From Jatrophihabitans cynanchi (GTDB lineage: Bacteria > Actinomycetota > Actinomycetes > Mycobacteriales > Jatrophihabitantaceae), in NCBI RefSeq assembly GCF_027247405.1, contig NZ_CP097463.1:2914001-2978000 (forward strand): a DNA stretch of 64,000 bases, read 5' to 3'. Positions 42,890-53,308 of this stretch are shown piece by piece. The notes beneath the pieces were generated by a model. It saw nothing but the letters and a program-made list of their open reading frames with translations. It was not told where the DNA came from and ran no database searches. The position numbers were made by a program, and so were the translations under genes. How positions within the stretch are numbered: position 1 is the stretch's first letter; every line of letters starts with the position of its first letter.

Positions 42890-43774
42890 ATGACATCGAC
42901 GCTCAGCACGGTCGGCACCACCGCCGTCCGGCGCAGCCCCGACGAGATCAGGCGCGAGGAGCTGTCGGCGTTCCTGCGCAGCCGCCGCGAGCGCATCGCG
43001 CCCGAGCAGGTCGGCGTGCCGCACTCCGGGCGACGCCGCACGCCGGGCCTGCGGCGCGAGGAGGTCGCCCAGCTCGCCGGGGTGGGCGTCACCTGGTACA
43101 CCTGGCTCGAGCAGGGCCGTGATATCCGGGTCAGCGAGCAGGTGCTGGAGGCGATCGCTCGCACGCTGCTGCTCGACCGGGACGAGCGCGCGCACCTGTT
43201 CACGCTCGCCGGCGCGTCCGACCAGAGCCTGGCGCACGAGTGTGCGGCCGTCAGCCCGCAGCTGCACGCACTGCTCGCCCAGCTCAGCCCGTTCCCCGCC
43301 TGCGTCGTGAACGGCAAGTACGACATCCTGGCCTACAACCGCACCTACGGCCGGCTGGCAGGCAACCTGGACGAGGTGCCGATCGAGCAGCGCAACTGCA
43401 TGTGGCTGCTGTTCACCGACCCGGTGTGGCGCAAGGCGTTCGTCGACTGGGACGACGCCACGTCCCGGATGACGGCCAACTTGCGCGTGCTGTACGCCGA
43501 CCACATCACTGAGCCCTCCTGGAAGGCGCTGGTCGGCAGGCTGCGCGCCGCCTCGCCCGAGTTCGCCGAGCTGTGGGCCCGGCACGACGTGCGTGGCATC
43601 GAGAACAAGCGCAAGCGGTACCGGACCGAACTGGTCGGCATGCTGCACCTGGACGCGACGAACGCCTGGCTGGCGCCCAAGAGCGGAACCCGCCTGCTCG
43701 CCTACACTCCGGGCGACGCCGAGACCCAGCGCCGGCTGGAGACGATGGCGCGCCTGATCGAGGAGGGACACTGA
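42890..43774 (+). CDS. XRE-family regulator with MmyB-like ligand domain
   Basis: 294 aa from the ATG at 42890. The helix-turn-helix is RREELSAFLRSRRERIAPEQ followed by RTPGLRREEVAQLAGVGVTW, the typical actinobacterial version with YTWLEQGRDIRVSEQVLEAI. The C-terminal MmyB-type domain holds CVVNGKYDILAYNRTYGRLA and RNCMWLLFTDP, a PAS-like fold that binds fatty-acid-type ligands in structural studies. It probably controls the divergent MFS exporter. Confidence 0.92.
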   Translation: MTSTLSTVGTTAVRRSPDEIRREELSAFLRSRRERIAPEQVGVPHSGRRRTPGLRREEVAQLAGVGVTWYTWLEQGRDIRVSEQVLEAIARTLLLDRDERAHLFTLAGASDQSLAHECAAVSPQLHALLAQLSPFPACVVNGKYDILAYNRTYGRLAGNLDEVPIEQRNCMWLLFTDPVWRKAFVDWDDATSRMTANLRVLYADHITEPSWKALVGRLRAASPEFAELWARHDVRGIENKRKRYRTELVGMLHLDATNAWLAPKSGTRLLAYTPGDAETQRRLETMARLIEEGH

Positions 43775-43775
43775 C

Positions 43776-44414
43776 GTGCAGCTCACCAAGTTCACTCATT
43801 CCTGCGTCCGGTTCGACGACGCCGACCGCTCGCTGGTCATCGACCCGGGCGTGTTCAGCGAGGTCGACGAGGCGCTGGACGGCGCCGGCGCGGTGCTGAT
43901 CACGCACGAGCACGCCGACCACATCGACACCGAGAAGGTGCTCGCCGCGGCGCGCAAGGATCCGCGGCTGCGCATCTGGGCGCCAGCGGGAGTCGCCGCT
44001 TCGCTGGGCGAACTCGGCGAGCAGGTCGTGGCCGTGGGCGCCGGCGAGCAGTTCGACGCGGCCGGATTCGACGTCCGCACCTTCGGCGGCCAGCACGCGG
44101 TGATCCACCCGAGCATCCCGGTAGTCGCCAACGTCGGGTACTTGATTGCGGGGGTCGCCCACCCGGGGGACTCGCTGATCGTCCCGACCGAGGACGTCGA
44201 CGTGCTGCTGCTGCCGGTCAACGCCCCGTGGTCGAAGCTGTCCGAGGTGATCGACTACGCGATCGCGGTGCGCGCCCCGCGCGTGCATCAGATCCACGAC
44301 GGCCTGATGAACCAGTTCGGCTACGGCATCGTGGAGCGGCAGGTCACCGCGCTCGCCGGCGCGTACGGACCGCAGTACCAGCACCTGGATCCGCGGACCA
44401 CCGTCAGCGTCTGA
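43776..44414 (+). CDS. Metallo-beta-lactamase-fold hydrolase (UlaG/L-ascorbate-lactonase-like)
   Basis: 212 aa from the GTG at 43776, two bases after the regulator's stop codon, so probably co-transcribed. The metal-binding HEHADH motif is present in VLITHEHADHIDTEKV, preceded by VRFDDADRSLVIDPGV. A further His lies in GQHAVIHPSIP, an Asp in PTEDVDVLLLPVNAPW, and the last His in HQIHDGLMN. These fit a one- or two-zinc hydrolase. The substrate is unknown. Confidence 0.9.
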   Translation: MQLTKFTHSCVRFDDADRSLVIDPGVFSEVDEALDGAGAVLITHEHADHIDTEKVLAAARKDPRLRIWAPAGVAASLGELGEQVVAVGAGEQFDAAGFDVRTFGGQHAVIHPSIPVVANVGYLIAGVAHPGDSLIVPTEDVDVLLLPVNAPWSKLSEVIDYAIAVRAPRVHQIHDGLMNQFGYGIVERQVTALAGAYGPQYQHLDPRTTVSV

Positions 44415-44421
44415 CGCGGCC

Positions 44422-44583
44422 TCACTCGAACCGGGCGCCGCAGTTCTCGCAGACGACCGGTCGCTCCGCGTCGTTCAGCCGGCCGCACTCCGGGCACACC
44501 CGGTTCGCCCAGCACGCGGGGTCGCCGCCTTCGTCCGGATCCGGCGGCGTCGCCGCGGCGTTGCGTTCGACGGGTTGGGTCAT
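44422..44583 (-). CDS. Tiny zinc-ribbon protein
   Basis: 53 aa from the ATG at 44583 to a TGA at 44422. The second half reads ANRVCPECGRLNDAE followed by VVCENCGARFE, two Cys-x-x-Cys pairs that would bind one zinc. The first half is Pro/Asp-rich and disordered. CACAGT ends 6 nt before the ATG, a possible leaderless -10. Such free zinc ribbons are common small actinobacterial proteins of unknown role. Confidence 0.6.
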   Translation of the reverse strand: MTQPVERNAAATPPDPDEGGDPACWANRVCPECGRLNDAERPVVCENCGARFE

Positions 44584-44647
44584 ACGTCCACTGTGGCACG
44601 GTCCCGGTTCGTCCGTGCGGACGAACCGCAGCGCTGGGGGACCGTCC

Positions 44648-44653
44648 TAGCGT
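44648..44653 (+). promoter_or_regulatory. Leaderless -10 of the first serine hydrolase
   Basis: TAGCGT is followed by 7 nt and the ATG at 44661; there is no Shine-Dalgarno. This supports the ATG at 44661 over the GTG at 44652. Confidence 0.5.
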
Positions 44654-44660
44654 GTGCGAC

Positions 44661-46052
44661 ATGTCGAACCTGAACGAGATCAAGACGTGGCTCGAGGGCC
44701 GGTTGCCCGCTCTGCTCGCCGAGAACGAGGTCCCCGGCGCGGCCGTCGCGGTGTACGCCGGCGGCGAGGTCGTCGACCTGGCCGGTGGGGTGCTGAGCAA
44801 GGCGACCGGGGTCGAGGCGACCGCGGACTCGCTGTTCCAGATCGGCTCGATCACCAAGGTCTGGACGACGACGCTGGTGATGCAGCTGGTCGACGAGGGG
44901 CTCGTCGAGCTGGACGAACCGGTACGCACCTACCTGCCCGAGTTCGTCATCTCCGACGAGTCGGCGGCAAAGGTGATCACGGTGCGCCAGCTGCTCAGCC
45001 ACCAGGCCGGCTTCGAGGGCGACATCTTCACCGACACCGGCATGGGCGACGACTGCGTCGAGAAGTACGTCGCGACCCTGTCCGACGTCGACCAGCTGTT
45101 CGCGCCGGGGGAGATGTTCTCCTACAACAACGCCGGGTTCTGCGTACTCGGCCGCATGGTCGAGGTGCTGCGCGGCAAGCCGTACGACAGCTGCCTGCGC
45201 GAGCACCTGTTCACGCCGCTGGCTCTGACCCACGCCGCCAACGGGGCGAACGAGGCGATCCTGTTCCGCGCGGCGGTCGGGCACATCCGGCCGGAGCCGG
45301 ACGCAGCGCCGGTGCCCGCACCGGTCTGGTCGCTGGTGCGCTCCAACGCCCCGGCCGGCTCGTCACTCGCGATGCGCCCGCGCGACCTGCTCGCCTTCGC
45401 GCAGCTGCACCTGCACTCCGGCACCGCCGCCGACGGCACCCAGGTGTTGAGCGCGGCGTCGGTCAAGGCCATGCAGGAGCGCCAGGTGGAGGTGCCCGAC
45501 CTGGGGCTGATGGGCAACGCCTGGGGGCTGGGCTGGGAGCTGTTCGACTGGGACGGCGGCCCGGTGATCGGCCACGACGGCGGGACGATCGGGCAGAGCG
45601 CGTTCCTGCGCGTCGTGCCGGAGCAGAACATCGCCGTCGCCCTGCTCACCAACGGCGGCGACACGTTCGCCGTGTACACCGAGATCTTCGGCCACGTGCT
45701 GCGCGAGCTCGCCGGGATCGCGATGCCGGCGCTGCCCACCCCGCCGGCCGAGCAGCTGCCCTTCGACGCCGCACGCTTCCTCGGCACCTACTCGTGCGAG
45801 GTCGGCGACCTGACCGTCAGCCAGGACGACGAGGGCCGGCTGTGGCTGCAGACCCTGCCCAAGGGTGCGGTCGCCGAACTGGTCGGCGAGAGCGAGCGGG
45901 TCGAGCTTCTCTACCTGCGGGAGAACACGCTGATCCCGGCCAAGCCCGATCGTGGCGTGCACCTGCCGAACGTCTTCCTCGGCGACGACGGCACCGGCCG
46001 TGCCCTGTACCTGCACGCCGGCCGGGCCATCCGCCGCGCGAGCCCGGCGTAG
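44661..46052 (+). CDS. Serine hydrolase, class C beta-lactamase/D-aminopeptidase family (paralogue 1)
   Basis: 463 aa. The SxxK nucleophile is in QIGSITKVW (Ser63, Lys66) and the YxN motif in FSYNNAGF (Tyr155). The third motif is likely HDGGTIGQS. A ~100-residue beta-rich C-terminal domain follows (LGTYSCEVGDLTV), as in the D-aminopeptidase-like branch. No signal peptide is seen, so it acts in the cytoplasm on imported substrate, by inference. The motif DIFTDTGMGDDCVEKYV is shared with the other two hydrolases of this locus. Likely acts on D-peptides or esters. Confidence 0.88.
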   Translation: MSNLNEIKTWLEGRLPALLAENEVPGAAVAVYAGGEVVDLAGGVLSKATGVEATADSLFQIGSITKVWTTTLVMQLVDEGLVELDEPVRTYLPEFVISDESAAKVITVRQLLSHQAGFEGDIFTDTGMGDDCVEKYVATLSDVDQLFAPGEMFSYNNAGFCVLGRMVEVLRGKPYDSCLREHLFTPLALTHAANGANEAILFRAAVGHIRPEPDAAPVPAPVWSLVRSNAPAGSSLAMRPRDLLAFAQLHLHSGTAADGTQVLSAASVKAMQERQVEVPDLGLMGNAWGLGWELFDWDGGPVIGHDGGTIGQSAFLRVVPEQNIAVALLTNGGDTFAVYTEIFGHVLRELAGIAMPALPTPPAEQLPFDAARFLGTYSCEVGDLTVSQDDEGRLWLQTLPKGAVAELVGESERVELLYLRENTLIPAKPDRGVHLPNVFLGDDGTGRALYLHAGRAIRRASPA

Positions 46053-46113
46053 GGGGTAACGGAGCAGCCTCGGCGCGGGCCGGATGCTCAGCTGGCGCGG
46101 CGGGGCCCGGCGG

Positions 46114-47586
46114 TCAGCGCGGTTCACCGCGTAGCGGCCGACCGGGCAGCGCCTCGGCCTGCAGTGCGCCGCCGCGCACCACGAACTCGCCACCTACCAG
46201 CAACTGCCGAACACCCACGGACGGGCGGGTCGAGTCGAGGTACGTCGCCGCGTCGGTGACCCGCGCCGGGTCGAGCACGACCAGGTCGGCGTCCGCACCG
46301 ACGCCGAGGTGCCCCTTCGCCCGGGCAGCCGGCGCGATGTCGTCGAGCACCCGCGCGGGCAGGTACGAGCACCGGCGGAACGCCTCCAGCCAGGTCCATG
46401 CTTCGGTCTCGCGCACCATCCGCCGCAGCGACCGGGCGAACGTGCCCGCGGTGCGCGGGTGCGTGCGTCCGCCCGCTGGCAGCGGCCACTCCAGGCTCTC
46501 GCGCGTGCCGCCGGGCCACAGCACCGGCATCGCGTCGCTCGCCACGATCGCGTCCGGGAAGGCCAGCGCGCGGTGCAGCAGCGCCTGGTCGTCGGCGTCG
46601 GACTCGTCCAGGAACTCGACGATGCACTCCGCGCCCGGATCGGTGCGGCGCAGGTCGCGCAGCCGCACGACGTCGCTGACCCGCTCGCCGGTCTCGACGA
46701 TCACGATGCTGTCCGGCCGCAGCCCCCAGACGTGCAGCCGCTCCGGATCGAGGAAGAACGCGCCGATCCCGGTGCTGCCCGCGCCGTACGGATAGGCCTC
46801 CACGGTCACCCGTGCGCCGTCCGAACGGGTGCGCTCCAACAGCGCCAGCACCCGGTCGACGTGCCGGCGCGACGTGCTGTTCACGTGGCAGTGATGCATC
46901 GCGGCACCGGTCTCGGCCGCGGCGATCGCGATCTCCGCGGAGCCGTCGACGGGCGTCGTCGGGTCGGCCTCGACCAGCTCGCGCACGTGCGTGAACGTGG
47001 GCGCGCCGGCCCGCGCGGCCAGTCCGGCGACGGCACGGAACTCGGCCGGGTCGGTGCGCGGCGCATAGCCCATCAGCACGCCGATCCCCAGGGCGCCGCG
47101 GGCCAGGTCGCGTTCGAGCAGGCCCAGCCAGGCAGCGAGTTCGGTGGGCGACGAGTCGCGCTGCCAGCCGCGATCGCCGAGCACGGCCAGGCCGCTCTCC
47201 AGCGTCGCATCGGGCTGACGGCCCAACAGCACCTGGGCGCGGGCATCGCCCCACGACGCCGAGAAGCCGTAGTTGAGCGGCCGCCCTTCCTGCGCGGCGC
47301 GCTCGTACGCGAGCTCGATCGGCATCAGCCCGGCCTCGAGGTCGAGCGCGGTCGTCACGCCGTCCATCGCCTGCAGCCGCTGCCCGGCGATCGAGTGCAC
47401 GTGCGAGTGCAGGTCGACGAAGCCGGGCCCGACCACCATGCCGCTGACGTCGACGAGTTCGGCGCCGTCGGGCACGGGCAGGTCGGAGCCGACGCCCACG
47501 ATCCGTCCGTGATCGACGAGCACGTCGGCAACCTGATCAAGACCCGTGCCGGGATCGACGACCCGGCCACCGCGCAGCACGATCAC
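46114..47586 (-). CDS. N-acyl-D-amino-acid deacylase (amidohydrolase)
   Basis: 490 aa from the GTG at 47586 (VIVLRGGRVVDPGTG). It has the amidohydrolase beta-sandwich start, the metal motif GFVDLHSHVHS, then GVTTALDLEAG, further His ligands in FTHVRELVEA and MHHCHVNSTSR, and the catalytic Asp in IVASDAMPVLWPGG. This is the pattern of D-aminoacylases, which release free D-amino acids from N-acyl forms. It is encoded divergently from the second serine hydrolase and the peptide transporter, within the D-amino-acid locus. Confidence 0.85.
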   Translation of the reverse strand: MIVLRGGRVVDPGTGLDQVADVLVDHGRIVGVGSDLPVPDGAELVDVSGMVVGPGFVDLHSHVHSIAGQRLQAMDGVTTALDLEAGLMPIELAYERAAQEGRPLNYGFSASWGDARAQVLLGRQPDATLESGLAVLGDRGWQRDSSPTELAAWLGLLERDLARGALGIGVLMGYAPRTDPAEFRAVAGLAARAGAPTFTHVRELVEADPTTPVDGSAEIAIAAAETGAAMHHCHVNSTSRRHVDRVLALLERTRSDGARVTVEAYPYGAGSTGIGAFFLDPERLHVWGLRPDSIVIVETGERVSDVVRLRDLRRTDPGAECIVEFLDESDADDQALLHRALAFPDAIVASDAMPVLWPGGTRESLEWPLPAGGRTHPRTAGTFARSLRRMVRETEAWTWLEAFRRCSYLPARVLDDIAPAARAKGHLGVGADADLVVLDPARVTDAATYLDSTRPSVGVRQLLVGGEFVVRGGALQAEALPGRPLRGEPR

Positions 47587-47644
47587 CAGGCAAGTCAAGC
47601 AGCAGCGGCGCCGGCAGTTCGGTCGGTGCCGACAGAATGCGGCA

Positions 47645-47657
47645 GCACGCCTCGTGC
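47645..47657. promoter_or_regulatory. Short palindrome in the divergent D-aminoacylase/hydrolase promoter region
   Basis: GCACG-CCT-CGTGC has perfect 5-bp arms. It lies in the 107 bp between the two divergent starts, beside a second weak dyad (TGCCG...CGGCA). It could be an operator for the PucR regulator at the end of the locus; this is a guess from position. Confidence 0.35.
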
Positions 47658-47693
47658 CGAGCGACGAACAGACGCGACGGCACACGACCGACG

Positions 47694-49085
<1,392 letters not shown>

Positions 49086-49231
49086 CGGCGCAGCTGCCGC
49101 CGGTGTCCCTTCGGCCAGATCGACGAACCGGACCGGTGCCAGTGGTACGCGGCGACGAAGAGCCGGAGCCGGGGGACAGGGGATGCTGGCTCGATGGTGA
49201 CTGTCAGCCGAGCGGTCCTGGCGAGCCGTCC

Positions 49232-50224
49232 GTGACCAGCGTGACCCTCGCGCCGCGACCGCTCGCGGGCCTGGCGCAGAACGCATGGGTACGGTTCGCG
49301 GTCCGCCGGGCCGGGCGTCTCGTGGTGTCGGTGTGGGTGCTGATCACCGCGTCGTTCATGATGATCCATCTCATCCCGGGCGACCCGGTCCGCGCGGCGC
49401 TCGGGCCGACGGCACCCGCCGCCCTGGTGCGGGCGCGGCGCACCTCGCTCGGCCTGGACGACCCGCTGCTCGAGCAGTACTGGCACTACCTGCGCCACCT
49501 GTTCAGCGGGGACATGGGGACGTCGATGATCTCCAACCTTCCGGTGTCCGAGACCATCTCCGACCGGCTGCCCGCGACGGTCGAGCTGGCCGTGTACGCG
49601 TTCCTGCTCGCCGTCGTGATCGCGGTCCCGCTCGGGACGGTGATGGCGGTGCTGACGCGCGGCGGGCGTGGCCGGCGCACCGAGCTCGCGTTCACCTCGA
49701 CCAGCGTGGTGCTCGCCGCCGTCCCGGAGTTCCTGCTCGGCGTCGCGCTGGTCTACGTGTTCGGCGTCCAGCTCGGCTGGCTGCCGGTCGCCGGGCGGAC
49801 CGGCCCGGACTCGTACCTGCTGCCGGTGATCTCGCTCGCGGTTGGCCCGGCCGCCGTGCTCGCGCGCATCATGCGGGTCGAGCTGCTGAGCGTGCTCGGC
49901 GCCGACTTCATCCGTACCGCTCGTGCCAAGCGACTGCCCGCCCGGCTGATCTATGCGAGGCACGCGCTGCCCAACGCGGTTACCGCGACGCTGACGCTGG
50001 CCGGGCTGCTGCTCAGCTCGCTGGTCGCCGGCACCGTCCTCGTCGAGAACGTCTTCGCCTGGCCCGGGCTGGGCAGCACGATCGTCTCCTCGATCCTGGC
50101 CAAGGACTACCCGGTCGTGCAGGGGATCGTGCTGGTCTACGGCCTCGGCGTGCTGCTGGTGAACCTCGCGGTCGACGTCCTGCTCGCGCTCCTCGATCCC
50201 CGCTCCACGATCATGGAGGGCTGA
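49232..50224 (+). CDS. Peptide ABC importer permease DppB/OppB-like
   Basis: 330 aa from the GTG at 49232. A GTG at 49082 overlapping the previous stop would add 50 non-conserved residues, and the DppB family length favours 49232. AGRLVVSVWVLITASFMMIH is the first helix, followed by LIPGDPVRAALG. The EAA loop is seen as LPARLIYARHALPNAV. It forms the membrane channel with the DppC-type domain of the next gene, three bases downstream of its stop. Confidence 0.9.
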   Translation: MTSVTLAPRPLAGLAQNAWVRFAVRRAGRLVVSVWVLITASFMMIHLIPGDPVRAALGPTAPAALVRARRTSLGLDDPLLEQYWHYLRHLFSGDMGTSMISNLPVSETISDRLPATVELAVYAFLLAVVIAVPLGTVMAVLTRGGRGRRTELAFTSTSVVLAAVPEFLLGVALVYVFGVQLGWLPVAGRTGPDSYLLPVISLAVGPAAVLARIMRVELLSVLGADFIRTARAKRLPARLIYARHALPNAVTATLTLAGLLLSSLVAGTVLVENVFAWPGLGSTIVSSILAKDYPVVQGIVLVYGLGVLLVNLAVDVLLALLDPRSTIMEG

Positions 50225-50227
50225 GCG

Positions 50228-52258
50228 GTGCCGGCTCCCGAATCCCGCAAGCGCGCGGTGGCGGCGCGGCTTTTCTCCGTGGTGCGCACCCCGGTCGGCG
50301 CCTGCGCGGGCGCGCTGCTGCTCGCCGTGTTGCTGCTGGCGGTGCTCGGACCGGTGCTGTGGTCCGACCGCGCGAACGCGATCGACACCGACCACATCCT
50401 GCAGGGCTCGTCCGGCGCGCACTGGGTCGGCACCGACAGCCTGGGCCGCGACATCTTCTACCGGGTGCTCGTCGCCACCCGGCTGTCGGTCGGACTGGCG
50501 CTGCTCGCCACCGCGATCGGCGTGGCGATCGGCCTACTGCTCGGCGCGGTGCCCGCGGTGTTCGGCCGCCGCGTCGGGCGGCTGGCCGCCGCGGTCGTGA
50601 ACATCGCGGTCGCGTTTCCCGGCCTGCTGCTCGCGCTGTTCTTCGCCGTCGTCTTCGGTGTCGGCGCGAAGGGCGCCGTGCTCGCTATCGGCGTGGCCAC
50701 CGCGCCCGGATTCGCCCGGCTGGTGCAGACGCTCGTGGCCGGCGTGGCAGCGCGCGACTACGTCGCGGCCGCGCGCATCGCCGGCGTCGGGCGGGTCCGG
50801 TTGCTGGCCCGGCACATCCTGCCGAACATCGCCGAGCCGCTGGTCGTCAACGCCACGATGAGCGCCGGCGGCGCGCTGCTCACCTTCGCCGGGCTGTCCT
50901 TCCTGGGGCTGGGCGTGCAGGCGCCGCAGTACGACTGGGGCCGGCTGCTCGGCGAGGGGCTGAACGGGATCTACGTGCACCCGGCGGCGGCGCTCGCGCC
51001 CGGCGTCGCGGTCGTCATCGCCGGCCTAGCGTTCAATTTGTTCGGCGAGGCCGTCGCGCGCACGATCGGCCTGACCGTGACCGGCGGCGGCGTCGTGCGA
51101 CGCCGGGTCGCCGACGATGCCCCGGGCGATGTCGCCGACGTCGAGCAGCTCGCCGACGCGGCGGTGCCTGCTGCCGGCGACCAGGACGCGGACGTGCTGC
51201 GCGTGGACGGTCTGCGGGTGCAGTTCCCCGGGGCGGACGGCCCGATCACCCCGGTGCGCGGGGTCAGCTTCGGCATCGGCCGCGCCGAGGCGGTCGGCGT
51301 GGTCGGGGAGTCCGGGTCCGGCAAGTCGTTGACCGCGCTCGCCGTCGCGCAGTTGGTGGACGAACCCGGCCGGGTGATCGCGCAGCAGTTGACGTTCTGC
51401 GGCACCGACCTGCTGCACGGCACCGCGCGCGTGCACCGGCAACTGCTGGGCACCAGCTTCGCGATGGTGTTCCAGGACCCGATGACCTCGTTCAATCCGA
51501 CCAAGCGCATCGGCCGCCAGCTCGCCGAGGTCGCCGAGCAGCACCAGGGCATGAGCCGGTCGCGGGCAATGGAACGCGCGGTCGACCGGCTGCGCGCGGT
51601 GCGGGTGCCGGCGGCCGAGCGCCGCGCCCGCCAGTACCCGCACGAGTTCTCCGGCGGCATGCGCCAGCGCGCCATGATCGGCATGGGGGTGATGGGCAGC
51701 CCGAAGCTGATCGTCGCCGACGAGCCGACCACCGCGCTGGACGTCACGGTGCAGCAGCAGGTGTTGCGGCTGCTGCAGGCGATCCGGGACGCCGACGACG
51801 TCGCGATCCTGCTGATCAGCCACGACATCACCGTGGTGGGCCAGATGTGCGACCGGGTGCTGGTGATGTACGCCGGGCGGATCGTCGAGGAGCTGCCCGT
51901 GGCCGCGCTGCGCACCGACGCCAGGCATCCGTACACCCGCGCGCTGCTCGCGGCGGTGCCGGACATGAGCACCGACCGCGACGCGCCGCTGCCGGTCATC
52001 CCGGGCCGTCCCGTCGACCCGGCGCACCTGCCGCCGGGCTGCCCGTTCGCGCCGCGGTGCGAACGCGCCGACGCGCGCTGCCGCGCAGCGGACCCTGAGC
52101 TGATCGAGTTGGCCGGCTCCGGGGCGGGTGACGTGCGGCGGGTCGCTTGCTGGCACCCGTACGACGGCGACGCGGACACCGACCCGAGCGACGACGAACC
52201 GGGGCAGCTGGGCAAGCGGCCACGCGCCACCGTCCCGGCGGGAGACGTCCATGAGTGA
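50228..52258 (+). CDS. Fused peptide ABC importer permease and ATPase (DppC-DppD)
   Basis: 676 aa. Residues 1-~290 are a DppC-like permease with the entry GTDSLGRDIFYRVLVATRLS and the EAA loop IAGVGRVRLLARHILPNIAE. A linker follows, and residues ~320-640 are a DppD-like ATPase: Walker A GESGSGKS (Lys366), Q-loop MVFQDPMTSFNP, signature EFSGGMRQRAMI, Walker B IVADEPTTALDVT, switch ISHDITVVGQM. The C-terminal GCPFAPRC and further Cys bind the Fe-S-like oligopeptide motif. Permease-ATPase fusions of this kind are known in actinobacteria. No substrate-binding protein lies in the window. Confidence 0.92.
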   Translation: MPAPESRKRAVAARLFSVVRTPVGACAGALLLAVLLLAVLGPVLWSDRANAIDTDHILQGSSGAHWVGTDSLGRDIFYRVLVATRLSVGLALLATAIGVAIGLLLGAVPAVFGRRVGRLAAAVVNIAVAFPGLLLALFFAVVFGVGAKGAVLAIGVATAPGFARLVQTLVAGVAARDYVAAARIAGVGRVRLLARHILPNIAEPLVVNATMSAGGALLTFAGLSFLGLGVQAPQYDWGRLLGEGLNGIYVHPAAALAPGVAVVIAGLAFNLFGEAVARTIGLTVTGGGVVRRRVADDAPGDVADVEQLADAAVPAAGDQDADVLRVDGLRVQFPGADGPITPVRGVSFGIGRAEAVGVVGESGSGKSLTALAVAQLVDEPGRVIAQQLTFCGTDLLHGTARVHRQLLGTSFAMVFQDPMTSFNPTKRIGRQLAEVAEQHQGMSRSRAMERAVDRLRAVRVPAAERRARQYPHEFSGGMRQRAMIGMGVMGSPKLIVADEPTTALDVTVQQQVLRLLQAIRDADDVAILLISHDITVVGQMCDRVLVMYAGRIVEELPVAALRTDARHPYTRALLAAVPDMSTDRDAPLPVIPGRPVDPAHLPPGCPFAPRCERADARCRAADPELIELAGSGAGDVRRVACWHPYDGDADTDPSDDEPGQLGKRPRATVPAGDVHE

Positions 52259-53255
52259 GCTGCGGTTCGACGCGGTCAGCGTGCGGTTCGGCAGCCTGCG
52301 GCACGGCATGACTGCTGTCGACGGTGTCGACCTGACCGTGCCCGACGGACAGATCGTCGGGCTCGTCGGCGAGTCCGGGTCCGGCAAGTCGACGCTCGCC
52401 CGCGCGGCCGCCGGCCTCACCCCGCTGTCGGCCGGCCGGATCCTGCTCGACGGCAGCCCACTGCGCTATCGCGGCCGCGCCCGCCGTCCACTGCAGATGG
52501 TCTTCCAGGACCCGTACTCCTCGCTCGACCCGCGGATGACCGTCGGCGCCTCGATCGCCGAGGCCGTTCCCGCCGAGGCCGGGCTGCGCGGCGCGGGCCG
52601 GCGCGCCGAGGTCGCGCGGCTGCTCGAGCAGGTCGGGATGGACCCCGGTCGCGCGCGGGCCTACCCCAGCCAGCTGTCCGGCGGGCAGCGGCAGCGGGTG
52701 GCGCTCGCCCGAGCGCTCGCCGGGCGACCGGACGTGGTCATCGCCGACGAGATCACCTCGGCGCTGGACGTCTCGGTGCAGGGCACCGTGCTGAACCTGG
52801 TGCGCGACCTGCAGCGGGAGCTGCGGCTGTCGATGCTGTTCATCTCGCACAACCTGGCCGTGGTGCGCTACGTCGCCGACACGATCGCGGTGATGTACCT
52901 CGGCCGGATCGTCGAGCACGGGCCGGCCGACGACGTGCTGCGCGACCCGCAGCACCCCTACACGCGCGAGCTGCTCGCCGCGGCGCCGCAGCCGGAACTG
53001 ACCGGCCTCGGCCCGCTGGAGAGCGACCCGGCGCTGCGCGCGGTGGCCGATGCCGAACCCGCCGACCCGCACCGGCCGCCGCGCGGCTGCCGGTTCCACC
53101 CGCGCTGCCCGGTCGGCCCGCTCGTCCTGTCCGGACGGGACGTCTGCATCGAGACCGAACCGACCGGCGCCGGCCACCGCCACGGCGCCGCCTGCCACTT
53201 CGCCGGGAAATCGCACCCGGCGCTGGAACCCACGGCGCTGGAACCCACGGCGTGA
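52251..53255 (+). CDS. Peptide ABC importer ATPase DppF-like
   Basis: 334 aa from the ATG at 52251 (8-bp overlap with the fusion gene). Walker A GESGSGKS (Lys46), Q-loop MVFQDPYSSLDPRM, signature QLSGGQRQRVALARA, Walker B VVIADEITSALDVS, switch ISHNLAVVRYV. The C-terminal GCRFHPRCP matches the oligopeptide-transport C-terminal extension. It pairs with the fused ATPase to power import of peptides, here perhaps D-residue-containing ones. Confidence 0.92.
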   Translation: MSELRFDAVSVRFGSLRHGMTAVDGVDLTVPDGQIVGLVGESGSGKSTLARAAAGLTPLSAGRILLDGSPLRYRGRARRPLQMVFQDPYSSLDPRMTVGASIAEAVPAEAGLRGAGRRAEVARLLEQVGMDPGRARAYPSQLSGGQRQRVALARALAGRPDVVIADEITSALDVSVQGTVLNLVRDLQRELRLSMLFISHNLAVVRYVADTIAVMYLGRIVEHGPADDVLRDPQHPYTRELLAAAPQPELTGLGPLESDPALRAVADAEPADPHRPPRGCRFHPRCPVGPLVLSGRDVCIETEPTGAGHRHGAACHFAGKSHPALEPTALEPTA

Positions 53256-53308
53256 CCGCGCCGCACCGACCCGCCACGCACATCGACTCGCCACATGAGG
53301 AGCCCGTC

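Noticed and set aside
49285-52098. 937-residue open frame on the plus strand
   Set aside because: It is a shifted frame of the DppB and DppC-DppD genes, which have full motifs in their own frames.
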